DNA of 64,000 nucleotides from Bog-375 sp049587755. Lineage in GTDB: Bacteria > Acidobacteriota > Terriglobia > Bryobacterales > Bryobacteraceae. Under the pieces are notes generated by a model, which worked only from the letters and a program-made list of their open reading frames with translations, did not search any database and was not told where the DNA came from. The DNA is taken from the NCBI GenBank assembly GCA_049587755.1, contig JBAVEN010000049.1, positions 65,681-129,680 of the forward strand. Direction: 5' to 3'. The translations under genes and the position numbers were made by a program. Numbering within the stretch: the first letter of the stretch is position 1; each line of letters begins with the position of its first letter. This document shows positions 33,613 to 42,264 of the stretch, one piece after another.

Positions 33613-36354
33613 ATGCGATATATTTCGCGATACACGATCATCGCCGCCGCCGTTTTCCTGGGCGCGGCTACTTACTGCCAGACTCTACCGTCCGGCGTGC
33701 AAAAGGTAACTTCGGTCGAGGGCATCACCGAGTATGCGTATCCGAACGGCCTGCACGTGCTGCTGTTTCCGGACGCGTCCAAGCCCAAGGTCACGGTGAA
33801 CGTCACTTACCTGGTTGGTTCGCGGCAGGAAGGCTACGGCGAAACCGGCATGGCGCACCTGCTGGAGCACCTGATGTTTCGCGAAACCAAGACGCGGACC
33901 AACATCAAGAAGGACGTAAGCGACCACTCGTCGCAGTTTAACGGATCGACCGCGTGGGACCGCACTAACTACTTCGAAACGGTGAACGCAACCGATGAGA
34001 ACCTCCGCTGGGCGCTCGCGCTGGAAGCCGATCGCATGGTGAACACACGCGTCGAAAAGGAGATCCTCGACAAAGAAATGACGGTGGTGCGGAACGAGTT
34101 CGAGGCGGGCGAGAACAATCCCTTGAACATGATGTTCCAGCGACTGCTCGAGACCGCGTACCTGTGGCACGCCTACGGACACCTTCCGATCGGCAACCGC
34201 TCCGATATCGAACACGTGCCGATCGAGCGGCTGGCGGCTTTCTATCACAAGTATTACCAGCCCGACGACGCGGTGCTGACCATCGCCGGCAAGTTCGACC
34301 AGACCACGATCTTACAGTGGGTGGCGGAGACGCTCGGACGGATTCCGCGGCCGGCACGCACGCTGGAGGCAACCTACACTGTCGAGCCCACGCAGGACGG
34401 CGAGCGCTCCGTGATACTCCGCCGCGTGGGAAGCCTGCAGGGCGCGGCGGTTATGTACCACGTTCCGGCCGGCAGTCACCCGGATTCGGCGGCGCTCGAA
34501 GTGCTTTCCGACGTGTTAGGCGACACCCCGTCCGGCCGCCTGTACAAGGCTCTCGTAGATACCAAGAAAGCAGCGGCCGCCGGCATGATTCATCTTGAAC
34601 TGCACGACCCGGCAGTGATATTGGCCTTCGCCATCTTACGCCAGGAGCAATCCCTGGACGATGCGCACGCGATTCTTCTGAAGAACGTCGAAAGCCTGGC
34701 CAGCGACCCTCCCACTAAAGAGGAAGTAGAGCGATCGAAAACCCGCCTGCTGAAACAGATCGATCTCGCTATGACGGACACGCAGCAGATAGCGCTGGCG
34801 CTGAGTGAAGTGATTTCCGAAGGCGATTGGCGCCTGCTGTTCCTGGAGCGCGACGAGATCAAAAACGTCACGCCCCAGGACGTGCTGCGCGTCGCCAAGG
34901 CCTATCTCAAGGAATCCAACCGCACGTTTGGCGAGTTCATCCCCGACAAGACGCCGGATCGCGCCGAGATCCCCGCGGCGCCCGACCTGGCCGTGGTGTT
35001 CAAGGGCTACAAGGGCGGCGAGCAGATCTCCCAAGGCGAGGTATTCAATCCGGCGCCGGCCAACATTGAGGCGCGGACGAAAAGAATCAAGCTGCAGAAC
35101 GGAATGACGCTCCTGCTGCTGCCCAAGAAAACCCGCGGCGGCACGGTTCATGTGCAATTGGGCATCCGCTTCGGCGACGAAAAATCGCTGGCGGGAAAGG
35201 AAGCGGCGGCGGAGATGGCGGGCAGCCTGTTGATGCGCGGCACCAAGAGCAAAACGCGCCAGCAGATCCAGGATGAGATGGACCAATTAAAGGCGCAACT
35301 GAACGTGGGCGGCGGCGTGACCGGCGCCTACGCCAGTATCGAAACGGTAGCGGCCAACCTCCCCGGCGCTTTGCGGCTGGCTGCCGACGTTCTGCGCGAG
35401 CCTTCTTTCCCTGAAAGTGAATTCGAACCGGCGCGACAGCCGCGCCTGGTGGGCCTCGAAGCCTCCAGGACCGAGCCCCAGGCGCTCGGCCCGCTCGAGT
35501 TGCAACGCCATTTGAAACCCTACCCGCGCGGCGATACGCGCTACGTGAGCACCTTCGACGAGCAGATTGAAGACCTGAAGAAAGTCACGCTCGACGATGC
35601 CAAGAAGTTTTACGCACAGTTCTACGGCGGCGACAACGGCGAACTGGCGATCGTGGGTCAGTTCGATGAGGCTGAAATCGAGAAGCTGGCGACCGGCCTG
35701 TTCGGCGATTGGAAGAGCGCCAGCCACTTCGCGCGCGTGCCGGAACCGTACCAAAAGGTCGGCCTGATCGATCGCAAAATCGAAACGCCCGATAAAGAGA
35801 ACGCGGTCTTCACCGCCGGCATGAATACGCCGCTCGCGATTGACGATCCAGACTACGCCGCCGTGATGATGGCCAACCGGCTTTTCGGCGTCACCTTCGC
35901 CTCGCGCTTGGTGCGCCGCATTCGCGACGCTGACGGGCTCAGCTATGGCGTCCGTTCCTCGATCGGCGTGCCGGGCAAGGACAACGGCGCCACGGTTTCG
36001 GTGTGGGCCATTTGCGCTCCCCAGAACGCTCCCAAGGTGGAAGCCGACTTCCGCGAGGAACTGGCCCGCGCGCTGAAGGACGGCTTCACGGAGAAAGAAG
36101 TGACGGCGGAGAAGAAGGCGTGGAAGGACGAGCTGACCTTGCAGCGGTCCGAAGACGGGTCGCTGGCCAGCCTGCTGCTGAACCGCGAGCGCTTCGGCCG
36201 CAGCATCAAATTCGACGAGGCGCTGGAAGCCAAAATCGACACGCTCACCGTGGCCGAGGTGAACTCGGCGTTCCGCAAGCACGTGGTCCCGGCCGATTTC
36301 AGCTATGTGAGGGCCGGCGATTTCAAGAAAGCCGGCGTGCTGCAAGCACCGTAG
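33613..36354 (+). CDS. Secreted M16 family zinc metallopeptidase (two-domain)
   Basis: 913 aa from the ATG at 33613, which follows an A-rich GAAACGAGG. A signal peptide is present (RYTIIAAAVFLGAATYCQ). The inverted zinc motif HLLEH is at residues 82-86, with the distal Glu in the EADRMVNTRVEKEILDKEM segment ~70 residues later. Two M16 halves are present: the N-terminal catalytic half and an inactive half from about residue 480 (RIKLQNGMTLLLLPK), which has no HxxEH. Such processing or scavenging peptidases are periplasmic in Gram-negatives. It is read on the same strand as lpxI and the GnnA-like gene but is bounded by repeats on both sides. Confidence 0.95.
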   Translation: MRYISRYTIIAAAVFLGAATYCQTLPSGVQKVTSVEGITEYAYPNGLHVLLFPDASKPKVTVNVTYLVGSRQEGYGETGMAHLLEHLMFRETKTRTNIKKDVSDHSSQFNGSTAWDRTNYFETVNATDENLRWALALEADRMVNTRVEKEILDKEMTVVRNEFEAGENNPLNMMFQRLLETAYLWHAYGHLPIGNRSDIEHVPIERLAAFYHKYYQPDDAVLTIAGKFDQTTILQWVAETLGRIPRPARTLEATYTVEPTQDGERSVILRRVGSLQGAAVMYHVPAGSHPDSAALEVLSDVLGDTPSGRLYKALVDTKKAAAAGMIHLELHDPAVILAFAILRQEQSLDDAHAILLKNVESLASDPPTKEEVERSKTRLLKQIDLAMTDTQQIALALSEVISEGDWRLLFLERDEIKNVTPQDVLRVAKAYLKESNRTFGEFIPDKTPDRAEIPAAPDLAVVFKGYKGGEQISQGEVFNPAPANIEARTKRIKLQNGMTLLLLPKKTRGGTVHVQLGIRFGDEKSLAGKEAAAEMAGSLLMRGTKSKTRQQIQDEMDQLKAQLNVGGGVTGAYASIETVAANLPGALRLAADVLREPSFPESEFEPARQPRLVGLEASRTEPQALGPLELQRHLKPYPRGDTRYVSTFDEQIEDLKKVTLDDAKKFYAQFYGGDNGELAIVGQFDEAEIEKLATGLFGDWKSASHFARVPEPYQKVGLIDRKIETPDKENAVFTAGMNTPLAIDDPDYAAVMMANRLFGVTFASRLVRRIRDADGLSYGVRSSIGVPGKDNGATVSVWAICAPQNAPKVEADFREELARALKDGFTEKEVTAEKKAWKDELTLQRSEDGSLASLLLNRERFGRSIKFDEALEAKIDTLTVAEVNSAFRKHVVPADFSYVRAGDFKKAGVLQAP

Positions 36355-36383
36355 GCAGACAGCAAGAAAGCCGTAAAGAAATC

Positions 36384-36469
36384 AGCCACGGATGAACACA
36401 GATCAACACTGATAAGAAGATTTCTCGGTTCTTGTTTTTATCTGTGTTCCTCTGCGTTCCTCTGTGGCT
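36384..36469. repeat. Long imperfect inverted repeat (dispersed-repeat type)
   Basis: AGCCACGGATGAACACAGAT near the left end is matched by ATCTGTGTTCCTCTG...TGTGGCT at the right, with a ~25-base centre containing TTCTCGGTTCTTG. The imperfect ~35-base stem spans the whole M16 to GnnA-like intergenic gap and has the look of the AGCCACGGAT family of dispersed elements found in several phyla. It could form a stable RNA hairpin 15 bases before the next ATG. Confidence 0.6.
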
Positions 36470-36483
36470 CAAAATAGAGTTTT

Positions 36484-37446
36484 ATGACGAAAATCAGACT
36501 GGCGGTGGTGGGCGCGGGGCAGTTCGGCCGCAACCATTGCCGCGTGGCGAGGGAAGCGGAGCGCGCCGAGCTGGCGGCCATCGTGGATATCGATCGGGCG
36601 CGCGCCGAAGAAGCCGCGGCAGCGCACGGGGGCGCGGCCCTCACCGATGCGCGCGAGTTGGCGGGGAGAGTCGATGCCGCCATCGTCGCTGTGCCGACCA
36701 GCGCGCATGAGGCCGTGGCCTGCGCGCTGCTCGAAGCCGGCATCGACGTCCTGGTGGAAAAGCCGATCGCGCCGGACGCCGCCGCCGCCGGACGCATTAT
36801 CGATAGCGCCGCCCGCCACGGCCGCGTTTTGCAGGTAGGGCACCTGGAGCGGTTCAATCCAGCCGTGCAGGAACTGGAGCGCCGCGCCACGCTACCGCTG
36901 TTTTTCGAGATCCACCGCTTGAACCTGTTCAGCCCGCGCAGCCTGGATGTGGACGTGGTACTCGACCTGATGATCCACGATGTGGACATCGTGCTCGCTT
37001 TGGCCGAGGCAGAGCCTGCCGAAATTCGCGCCGCCGGTATTTGCATTCTTTCGCCCAAAGTGGATATTGCCAACGTGCGCCTGCAATTCCCCAAAGGCTG
37101 CGTGGCCAATCTGACTGCCAGCCGGGTTTCCACCGAGCGGGTGCGCAAGCTGCGCCTCTTCCAGCCGCGGCAATACCTGTCACTCGATTACGCGCGCCAG
37201 GACTTGGCCATTTTTTCGGTGGACGATGCCCGGCAAATCGGCTTCCAGCAAGCCCCAGTCCAAAAGGGCGAGCCCCTCAAGCTGCAACTGGAAGCCTTTC
37301 TGGACGGGGTGGAAAGCCGCACGGTGACGAAATGTGCCGGAGCTGCGGCGCGTCAAACCTTGAGTGTGGCACTGGCGATTCTTGATAAAATCGAGGAGCA
37401 CTCGCAAGTGGTCTCGCACGCGCTGAGCGCGGGATGGAAACCGTAG
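36484..37446 (+). CDS. Gfo/Idh/MocA family oxidoreductase (GnnA-like)
   Basis: 320 aa. The N-terminal Rossmann fold shows VVGAGQFGRNH and VEKPIAPDA, where the EKP Lys is the family's conserved residue. The C-terminal domain includes the MIHDVDIVLALA segment with the His-Asp pair. Its position after fabZ-lpxA-lpxI suggests a GnnA-type UDP-GlcNAc 3-dehydrogenase, which with the aminotransferase GnnB prepares the 3-amino sugar used for fully amide-linked lipid A; no gnnB is in the window, so this is inference. The ATG is 15 bases beyond a long inverted repeat. Its end overlaps the TonB-like gene by 13 bases. Confidence 0.88.
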   Translation: MTKIRLAVVGAGQFGRNHCRVAREAERAELAAIVDIDRARAEEAAAAHGGAALTDARELAGRVDAAIVAVPTSAHEAVACALLEAGIDVLVEKPIAPDAAAAGRIIDSAARHGRVLQVGHLERFNPAVQELERRATLPLFFEIHRLNLFSPRSLDVDVVLDLMIHDVDIVLALAEAEPAEIRAAGICILSPKVDIANVRLQFPKGCVANLTASRVSTERVRKLRLFQPRQYLSLDYARQDLAIFSVDDARQIGFQQAPVQKGEPLKLQLEAFLDGVESRTVTKCAGAAARQTLSVALAILDKIEEHSQVVSHALSAGWKP

Positions 37447-38486
37447 CAAATCAACCGATTAACGCTGGACCGATTGAAGCCGAACTCCACCTGCTGACCG
37501 ACTGGAGCGATCCCGGCGCCGGGGCGCGCCGGCGCAAAGCGGCCCTCGCCACCATCGCGATTCACGTGACGGTAGTGGTGGCCCTGTTCACGCTGCCGGA
37601 AAACATCCTCGAAGGGCCGCGGCGGGCGCTGGAGAACACCATTACACCGCTCATCGAGCCGCCCACTGAGCTCACCCAGAAAGCGCCGAACCGGAGCAAA
37701 GTTACGGCGGAATTCGAGGTGCGGCCCTCCCCCGAACGGCCGCGCGTGGAAATGCCGCAGGCGCCGCCGGTTGTCCACGAGAAGCCACGCCCGCTGGTCA
37801 TGCCTTCGGTGCCCGCCGCCAAGCCGGTCCTTCCCCCGCCGCTGCCCGAAGCTCCCAAACTCGACACCACCAAGGAGCCGCCCAAGCCTGAGCTGCCGCA
37901 GCTTGCCCAGGTGCAACCGCAGATACAGCTACCGGAACAACCGAAGCTGACGCTCGAAAATGCCGGCCACGCGGCGCCCCCCGGCCAGGTTACCGGACGC
38001 ATACCGATGCCGCGCAATTCGGTGACGGAAGCGACCCAGGATGCGGCCCGCGGCCACGGTCTCGGCGGCCCGCTGGTGGTAGGCGATCCCGGCGCCTCGG
38101 ATCCGTTCGTATACGGCGGCATTCGCCAGTCGCCCACGCCCGGAAGGCCCGGTGTCAACATGGAGCTGAAGAGCGATCCCATGGGCGTCGATTTCCGGCC
38201 CTACCTGTTGGAGGTGCTGGCCGCCGTGCGTCGCAACTGGATGGCGGTGATGCCGGAAAGCGTCAGCCTCGGTTTGCGCGGCCACGTCTCGATTCAGTTT
38301 GCCATCGGCCGCGCCGGCGCCGTGCTCAAGCTGGTGTACGCGGAGCAATCCGGTTCGCGGTCGCTCGATGAAGCCGCAGTGGCCGGCATCAGCGCCTCCA
38401 ACCCGTTTCCTCCGCTGCCGACTGAATTCAAGGGCGAGCGCATTGTGGTCCAGCTCAACTTCGCCTATAACATGCCGCGCCGATGA
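37434..38486 (+). CDS. TonB-like energy transducer protein
   Basis: 350 aa with one N-terminal membrane segment (ALATIAIHVTVVVALFTL, ~37-54). A long Pro-rich periplasmic spacer (KPVLPPPLPEAPK and similar) follows, then a C-terminal TonB-type domain with FRPYLLEVLAAVRRNW and the VSIQFAIGRAGAV strand. TonB couples inner-membrane proton motive force to outer-membrane receptors, usually with ExbB/ExbD, which are absent here. The ATG lies inside the end of the oxidoreductase gene (13-base overlap), implying coupled translation. The C-terminal half is the diagnostic part; the spacer is low complexity. Confidence 0.88.
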   Translation: METVANQPINAGPIEAELHLLTDWSDPGAGARRRKAALATIAIHVTVVVALFTLPENILEGPRRALENTITPLIEPPTELTQKAPNRSKVTAEFEVRPSPERPRVEMPQAPPVVHEKPRPLVMPSVPAAKPVLPPPLPEAPKLDTTKEPPKPELPQLAQVQPQIQLPEQPKLTLENAGHAAPPGQVTGRIPMPRNSVTEATQDAARGHGLGGPLVVGDPGASDPFVYGGIRQSPTPGRPGVNMELKSDPMGVDFRPYLLEVLAAVRRNWMAVMPESVSLGLRGHVSIQFAIGRAGAVLKLVYAEQSGSRSLDEAAVAGISASNPFPPLPTEFKGERIVVQLNFAYNMPRR

Positions 38487-38583
38487 GTGGCGTGCGATTC
38501 GAGGCCATGGATTACGCGCCGCCGGGTGCTCCGCGCCATCGCTCCGCATCCCGGCGCACCGCTGGGCGACAATAGAAGCGTCG

Positions 38584-38739
38584 ATGAAAAGCCGCCTCTC
38601 CGCCGCCATGGGTACCTACGCGATCCTCGCAATTTTGGCCGGCTTCACGCTCGATGGCGGCTTGTTGCGCGACGCGGTTTGGGTTCTGATGGCCGGTCTC
38701 GCCATCAAAACCTACATCGCCCACCGCGCCGGCTGGTGA
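38584..38739 (+). CDS. Small 51-aa membrane protein
   Basis: Read from the ATG at 38584: MKSRLSAAMGTYAILAILAG, then a second hydrophobic stretch (DAVWVLMAGLAIKTYIA). Two predicted membrane segments in a 51-residue protein, ending HRAGW. It follows the TonB-like gene by 97 bases on the same strand and its stop is 38 bases from the convergent GT-C gene end. The composition supports a real gene; the ribosome site is weak and the function unknown. Confidence 0.55.
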   Translation: MKSRLSAAMGTYAILAILAGFTLDGGLLRDAVWVLMAGLAIKTYIAHRAGW

Positions 38740-38777
38740 GTAAGCACTTGCCGATTTGCACAGAACGCCATCGCTGT

Positions 38778-40481
38778 TTACGGATACGGCTCAATTTCCG
38801 GCGGCCTGGCGTCGGGCTCGACCAGCCAAACGCGCCGCGTGGGGTAACATTCGATCAGCTTCTGATTCTCGGTGTAGCCGAGATCGGCTGCCCAGATTAC
38901 CTCCGCCGCGTCGATATCGGCGGCATTGTGGATCCACTCGTGAAACATGTGCTGCGGGCCGTAGCGCACGAAGACGAGATGCTTGCCGGCTGATGACGCC
39001 AGTTGATCGTTGATGCGGATGCGGCCCTCCGGATCGCCGTAATTGATGAAGTCGGCGGTGTCATAACGCCCGGCGGCAAGCAGCATGGTTTCGTTGCCGC
39101 ACATCATGCCGTACCAGAACAGGAAATGGGCCAGTGCGAGAAACACGATGAGCCGCGCCGCGGCGCGCCCGGCCGGCCAGCGGCTCAGGTATTGGAGCGC
39201 CGCCACGCCCGCCAGCACGAACACGCACGTCAGCGCGGCGATGTAGTGCGGATAAAAGTAGGGATAGAAATTATCCGCCAGCGCGAACAACAGGATGGCG
39301 CCCAAAGCCCACAGCAGCGGCCAGCGCCGCCGCGCAATCGCGGCCAGAAAGGCCGGCAGCGCCACCAGCAGCGGCGGGTAAAAGAAGAAGCGGTAAAACG
39401 GAAGCCGCTCCTCCAATCGCGCGATGTATTTGGCCGGCGTGTCCGGGCCATCGCCATGAACGATCGACTGGGCGCGGTAATCCATCTCCTGTTCCGGCGT
39501 CAGCGCGCGGTGCGGCTCCGGGTTCGGCTGGAAAGTGAACGTCGCCGGCACGCCATACTGGTAGCGGCTGAGCATGTAGGGGAGCGTGGTCCAGCTTCCG
39601 GTCACGGCCTTGTTTTGCGCCAGGGTGAGCGAAACCGCGGGCAGCAGCGTGACGCCGATAATCGGCAACGCCTGCAGAAAGCGGCGCCAGCCGGGAAGTA
39701 GAAACACCGCGGCCGCGATTGCCAGCAACACGAATTCGAAAGGTCGCGTGAGAAGTTCTAGCCCTAGGCCCGCGCCGAGCAACGCCGCGTTGCGCGTGGT
39801 GGGCGCGCGGCGCAGGCGTGGCAGCGCGCCGAACACCAGGCACCCGGCCACTCCCGAAACCGCGCCGCCCCAGTACAGGTTCATCCACTGATTGAGCGGA
39901 CCGAACTCCAAAGCCGCGAGCACGCCACCCACCAGCGCCCAGCCGGGGGTCGTCCAACCCCGCAGCATCCAATAACAGCCCGCGCACAGCGCGCCCACCG
40001 AAAGCGCCACTCCGATCCAGGGATGGCCGAGGATCTGGCCTAGCGCCAGCACCAAGCCTTGCCCCAGCGGGAAGATCGAGCTGTAAGACGGCTGCTGCAG
40101 GATGAACACGGCTTCGAAGAACTGGTGCAGAGGATGCACCGGATTGGCCAGGCGCAGGTGCGTTAGCGTGTCGCCCAGCAGGAGGTAGCTGAAATCATCG
40201 GCGCCGCTCGGGGTGGGCACCGGGAACCGCGGCAGGAGCGCCAGCCGCAAGACGATCGGCAGCAGCGCCAGAAACAGCATGGACCATACCGCGCCCTCCG
40301 CCAGGCGGCGCGCGGCGGGTTCTATGCGACCGCGGAGCGCGGCCATCAGCACCAGCATCGCCGCCAATGCGAACTCGATGAAGTCCACCGCTCCGAAACC
40401 AATCGGGCTGTGCAACGGCAGAAACGAGCGGAAGAGATCGAAGAGGAACATGGGGCAGCGCGTCATCCCGCGATGTGGCAT
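38778..40481 (-). CDS. Multi-pass membrane protein, probable GT-C type glycosyltransferase
   Basis: 567 aa with roughly 11-12 hydrophobic segments and a ~90-residue soluble C-terminus (HLVFVRYGPQHMFHEWIHNA). An acidic pair in the first extracytoplasmic loop (GADDFSYLLLGD) is where GT-C enzymes keep the catalytic Asp, and the arrangement resembles PMT/ArnT-like transferases using polyprenyl-phosphate sugars. The start is uncertain: the ATG at 40451 (MFLFDLFRS) would remove ten hydrophilic residues and is equally likely. A neighbouring GT87-like gene on the same strand supports a role in cell-surface glycan assembly. Confidence 0.8.
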   Translation of the reverse strand: MPHRGMTRCPMFLFDLFRSFLPLHSPIGFGAVDFIEFALAAMLVLMAALRGRIEPAARRLAEGAVWSMLFLALLPIVLRLALLPRFPVPTPSGADDFSYLLLGDTLTHLRLANPVHPLHQFFEAVFILQQPSYSSIFPLGQGLVLALGQILGHPWIGVALSVGALCAGCYWMLRGWTTPGWALVGGVLAALEFGPLNQWMNLYWGGAVSGVAGCLVFGALPRLRRAPTTRNAALLGAGLGLELLTRPFEFVLLAIAAAVFLLPGWRRFLQALPIIGVTLLPAVSLTLAQNKAVTGSWTTLPYMLSRYQYGVPATFTFQPNPEPHRALTPEQEMDYRAQSIVHGDGPDTPAKYIARLEERLPFYRFFFYPPLLVALPAFLAAIARRRWPLLWALGAILLFALADNFYPYFYPHYIAALTCVFVLAGVAALQYLSRWPAGRAAARLIVFLALAHFLFWYGMMCGNETMLLAAGRYDTADFINYGDPEGRIRINDQLASSAGKHLVFVRYGPQHMFHEWIHNAADIDAAEVIWAADLGYTENQKLIECYPTRRVWLVEPDARPPEIEPYP

Positions 40482-40552
40482 GCCACGGTTATAGCATGGG
40501 GGCGCGACAGGGAGCCTGCTGCCGATCCTGTCGCTTCATGCGCGCGAAGAAG

Positions 40553-41764
40553 TCAGCCAGCAAGATGCACTTGCAGAAGCGGCGGTATACTCCGGGTCCT
40601 CGAAGCCTTTCGATCTTCCACCAGCAGCGCGGCAAAAACGAAGCCCACCGCCAGCGCCTGGCCCCACACCGGTTGGGACGATATCAGCAGCCAGGTAACC
40701 ACGGGCGTGAGCAGCAGCGCGGCCCAGCCTCTTATCCAGAGCGGCCCTGGTTTGCTCAGCATCACCACTGCCAGCGGCATCAGCAAGGCGCAATCGTTGG
40801 CATAGCCATGATGCCCCAACAGCAAGCCGCAAGCGGCCGCAGCGGCTCCCGCCACGCCGAGTTCGCCTGTATGGCGGCAGAGGCGCCACAGCAGAAGGAT
40901 GAGCGCGGCGGCAGCAACCACTTCAATGGCAGTTGAGCCCGGCAACCGGCAGGCTATGCCGCGCAGATTGGGCATGCGGCCATCCGCCACCGAAAAGATC
41001 GGCCTGCGCACGGTCTCCCAATACCGCAGGGGCCACGCCAGACCTTCAATCGGAAAGCAGGCTGCCAGCAGGACCGCCACGGTCGCCGCGCCCGCCGCCA
41101 GCGTCTGCCAGCGTTTCTGTGCCAGCAGAAGCACGGCGATGCCCAACCCCAGGTGGTATTTCGAAAGGCACAGCGCGAAGGCCACGCCGGCCAGCCGCGG
41201 CTTCCCGCGCTCCAGCAGCAGAAGGCCGGCGGCGAACGCCGCCAGCCAAACCGGCGTGTCCTGGCCCAGCACGAGCAGGTAGCCGGCCGCAAGGGACCAC
41301 GCCAGGGCCGCCATCATCACCTTCCGGTTGACGCCGGGCCACATCCACGCGAACCCAACCAGCGCCACCGCTGAAACTGCCAGCCACAGAAAACGCGCCG
41401 GCAGGTAGCCAGCCCATGTCAGCGGTTTCATGCCGAACGATACCACCGGCAGGCGCCCGCAGGGAATCGGCGGCCCGTGATCCTTTTCCAAATGGCGCAG
41501 GGCGTCCCAGTCGTACAGATGGCCGGTGCCCGCCAGGCGGCTGGCCGAGTAAAACTCATTGAAGTCGATGCCGCCGCCGGCCGCGCAGCTTATCGCCATA
41601 CCCAGGTTCCAGAACACGCCAGGCAAACAAAAGACCGCCACTAGCACGACGGACGTTATCTGCCGCCTCCGGCTTCGGGGGCTGCTGGGCAGAGGCCCTG
41701 TCTCATTCCGCGGATTTTCCGTTTCCCACACCACAACTCGCTCGGCAATCCCAGCCCTTTTCAC
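40553..41764 (-). CDS. GT87/DUF2029-like membrane glycosyltransferase
   Basis: 403 aa. The start is a GTG with GAGGAAC upstream. About ten hydrophobic segments follow a ~35-residue cytoplasmic lead. The GGIDFNEFYSASRLA loop after the first membrane helix holds the Asp typical of DUF2029/GT87 mannosyl- or arabinosyl-transferase-like proteins (DFxxYYxAA pattern), and CLSKYHLGLGIAVLL is another typical element. The predicted donor is a polyprenyl-phosphate sugar; neither donor nor acceptor can be deduced. It is 71 bases upstream of the other GT-C-like gene on the same strand, probably co-transcribed. Confidence 0.85.
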   Translation of the reverse strand: MKRAGIAERVVVWETENPRNETGPLPSSPRSRRRQITSVVLVAVFCLPGVFWNLGMAISCAAGGGIDFNEFYSASRLAGTGHLYDWDALRHLEKDHGPPIPCGRLPVVSFGMKPLTWAGYLPARFLWLAVSAVALVGFAWMWPGVNRKVMMAALAWSLAAGYLLVLGQDTPVWLAAFAAGLLLLERGKPRLAGVAFALCLSKYHLGLGIAVLLLAQKRWQTLAAGAATVAVLLAACFPIEGLAWPLRYWETVRRPIFSVADGRMPNLRGIACRLPGSTAIEVVAAAALILLLWRLCRHTGELGVAGAAAAACGLLLGHHGYANDCALLMPLAVVMLSKPGPLWIRGWAALLLTPVVTWLLISSQPVWGQALAVGFVFAALLVEDRKASRTRSIPPLLQVHLAG

Positions 41765-41849
41765 GGGTTCCTCAGCCGCAGGATACGAAACTCGGGCGCA
41801 CCGGAAACAGTTGACCTTGGCTAGCGTGGCGTTGTCAACCGCCTGTGCC

Positions 41850-42161
41850 TCAACGCATCAGCACGGTGGCATAGATGACGCACAGGTTCCAGGCAACCAC
41901 CAGCGCCACCCAGTAGTTCACGATCACCACAACGCGCGGCCGTCGCCAGCGCACCGCCATCCCAACCAGACAGACCGCGATTATTTTTGAGATCAGCAGC
42001 GCCGCCATCGGTCCCACCTGCATCAGGCGTCCGATGAACATACTACCTTCCCGCGCGCCCACCCGCAGCCCAAGCAGTGTGGTCAGCATATCCAACAATT
42101 GCAGAAACACGAAGACAGCCAACGAGGGTGTGGGGAATTCTCTGCGCACGCGTAAGATCAT
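41850..42161 (-). CDS. DUF5658-like small membrane protein
   Basis: 103 aa from the ATG at 42161; the longer frame to 42266 adds unlikely residues. Three hydrophobic segments: SLAVFVFLQLLDMLTTLLGL with the family-type Asp-x-x-Thr-Thr, then MAALLISKIIAVCLVGMAV, then VVVIVNYWVALVVAWNL. GAREGSMFIGRLM stands where DUF5658 proteins usually have GxxExNP. The function is unknown. It is divergent from the DUF1080 gene and upstream of the GT87-like gene on the same strand. Confidence 0.75.
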   Translation of the reverse strand: MILRVRREFPTPSLAVFVFLQLLDMLTTLLGLRVGAREGSMFIGRLMQVGPMAALLISKIIAVCLVGMAVRWRRPRVVVIVNYWVALVVAWNLCVIYATVLMR

Positions 42162-42264
42162 GGCGAAGCCGGCAAATGCGTACCCTCCGAGTCTGGCACG
42201 CGACGGTTCGCCCAGACCATGTTGGCTTTGGATAATACCGCGGCGTAACTGATAGCATGAAAGC

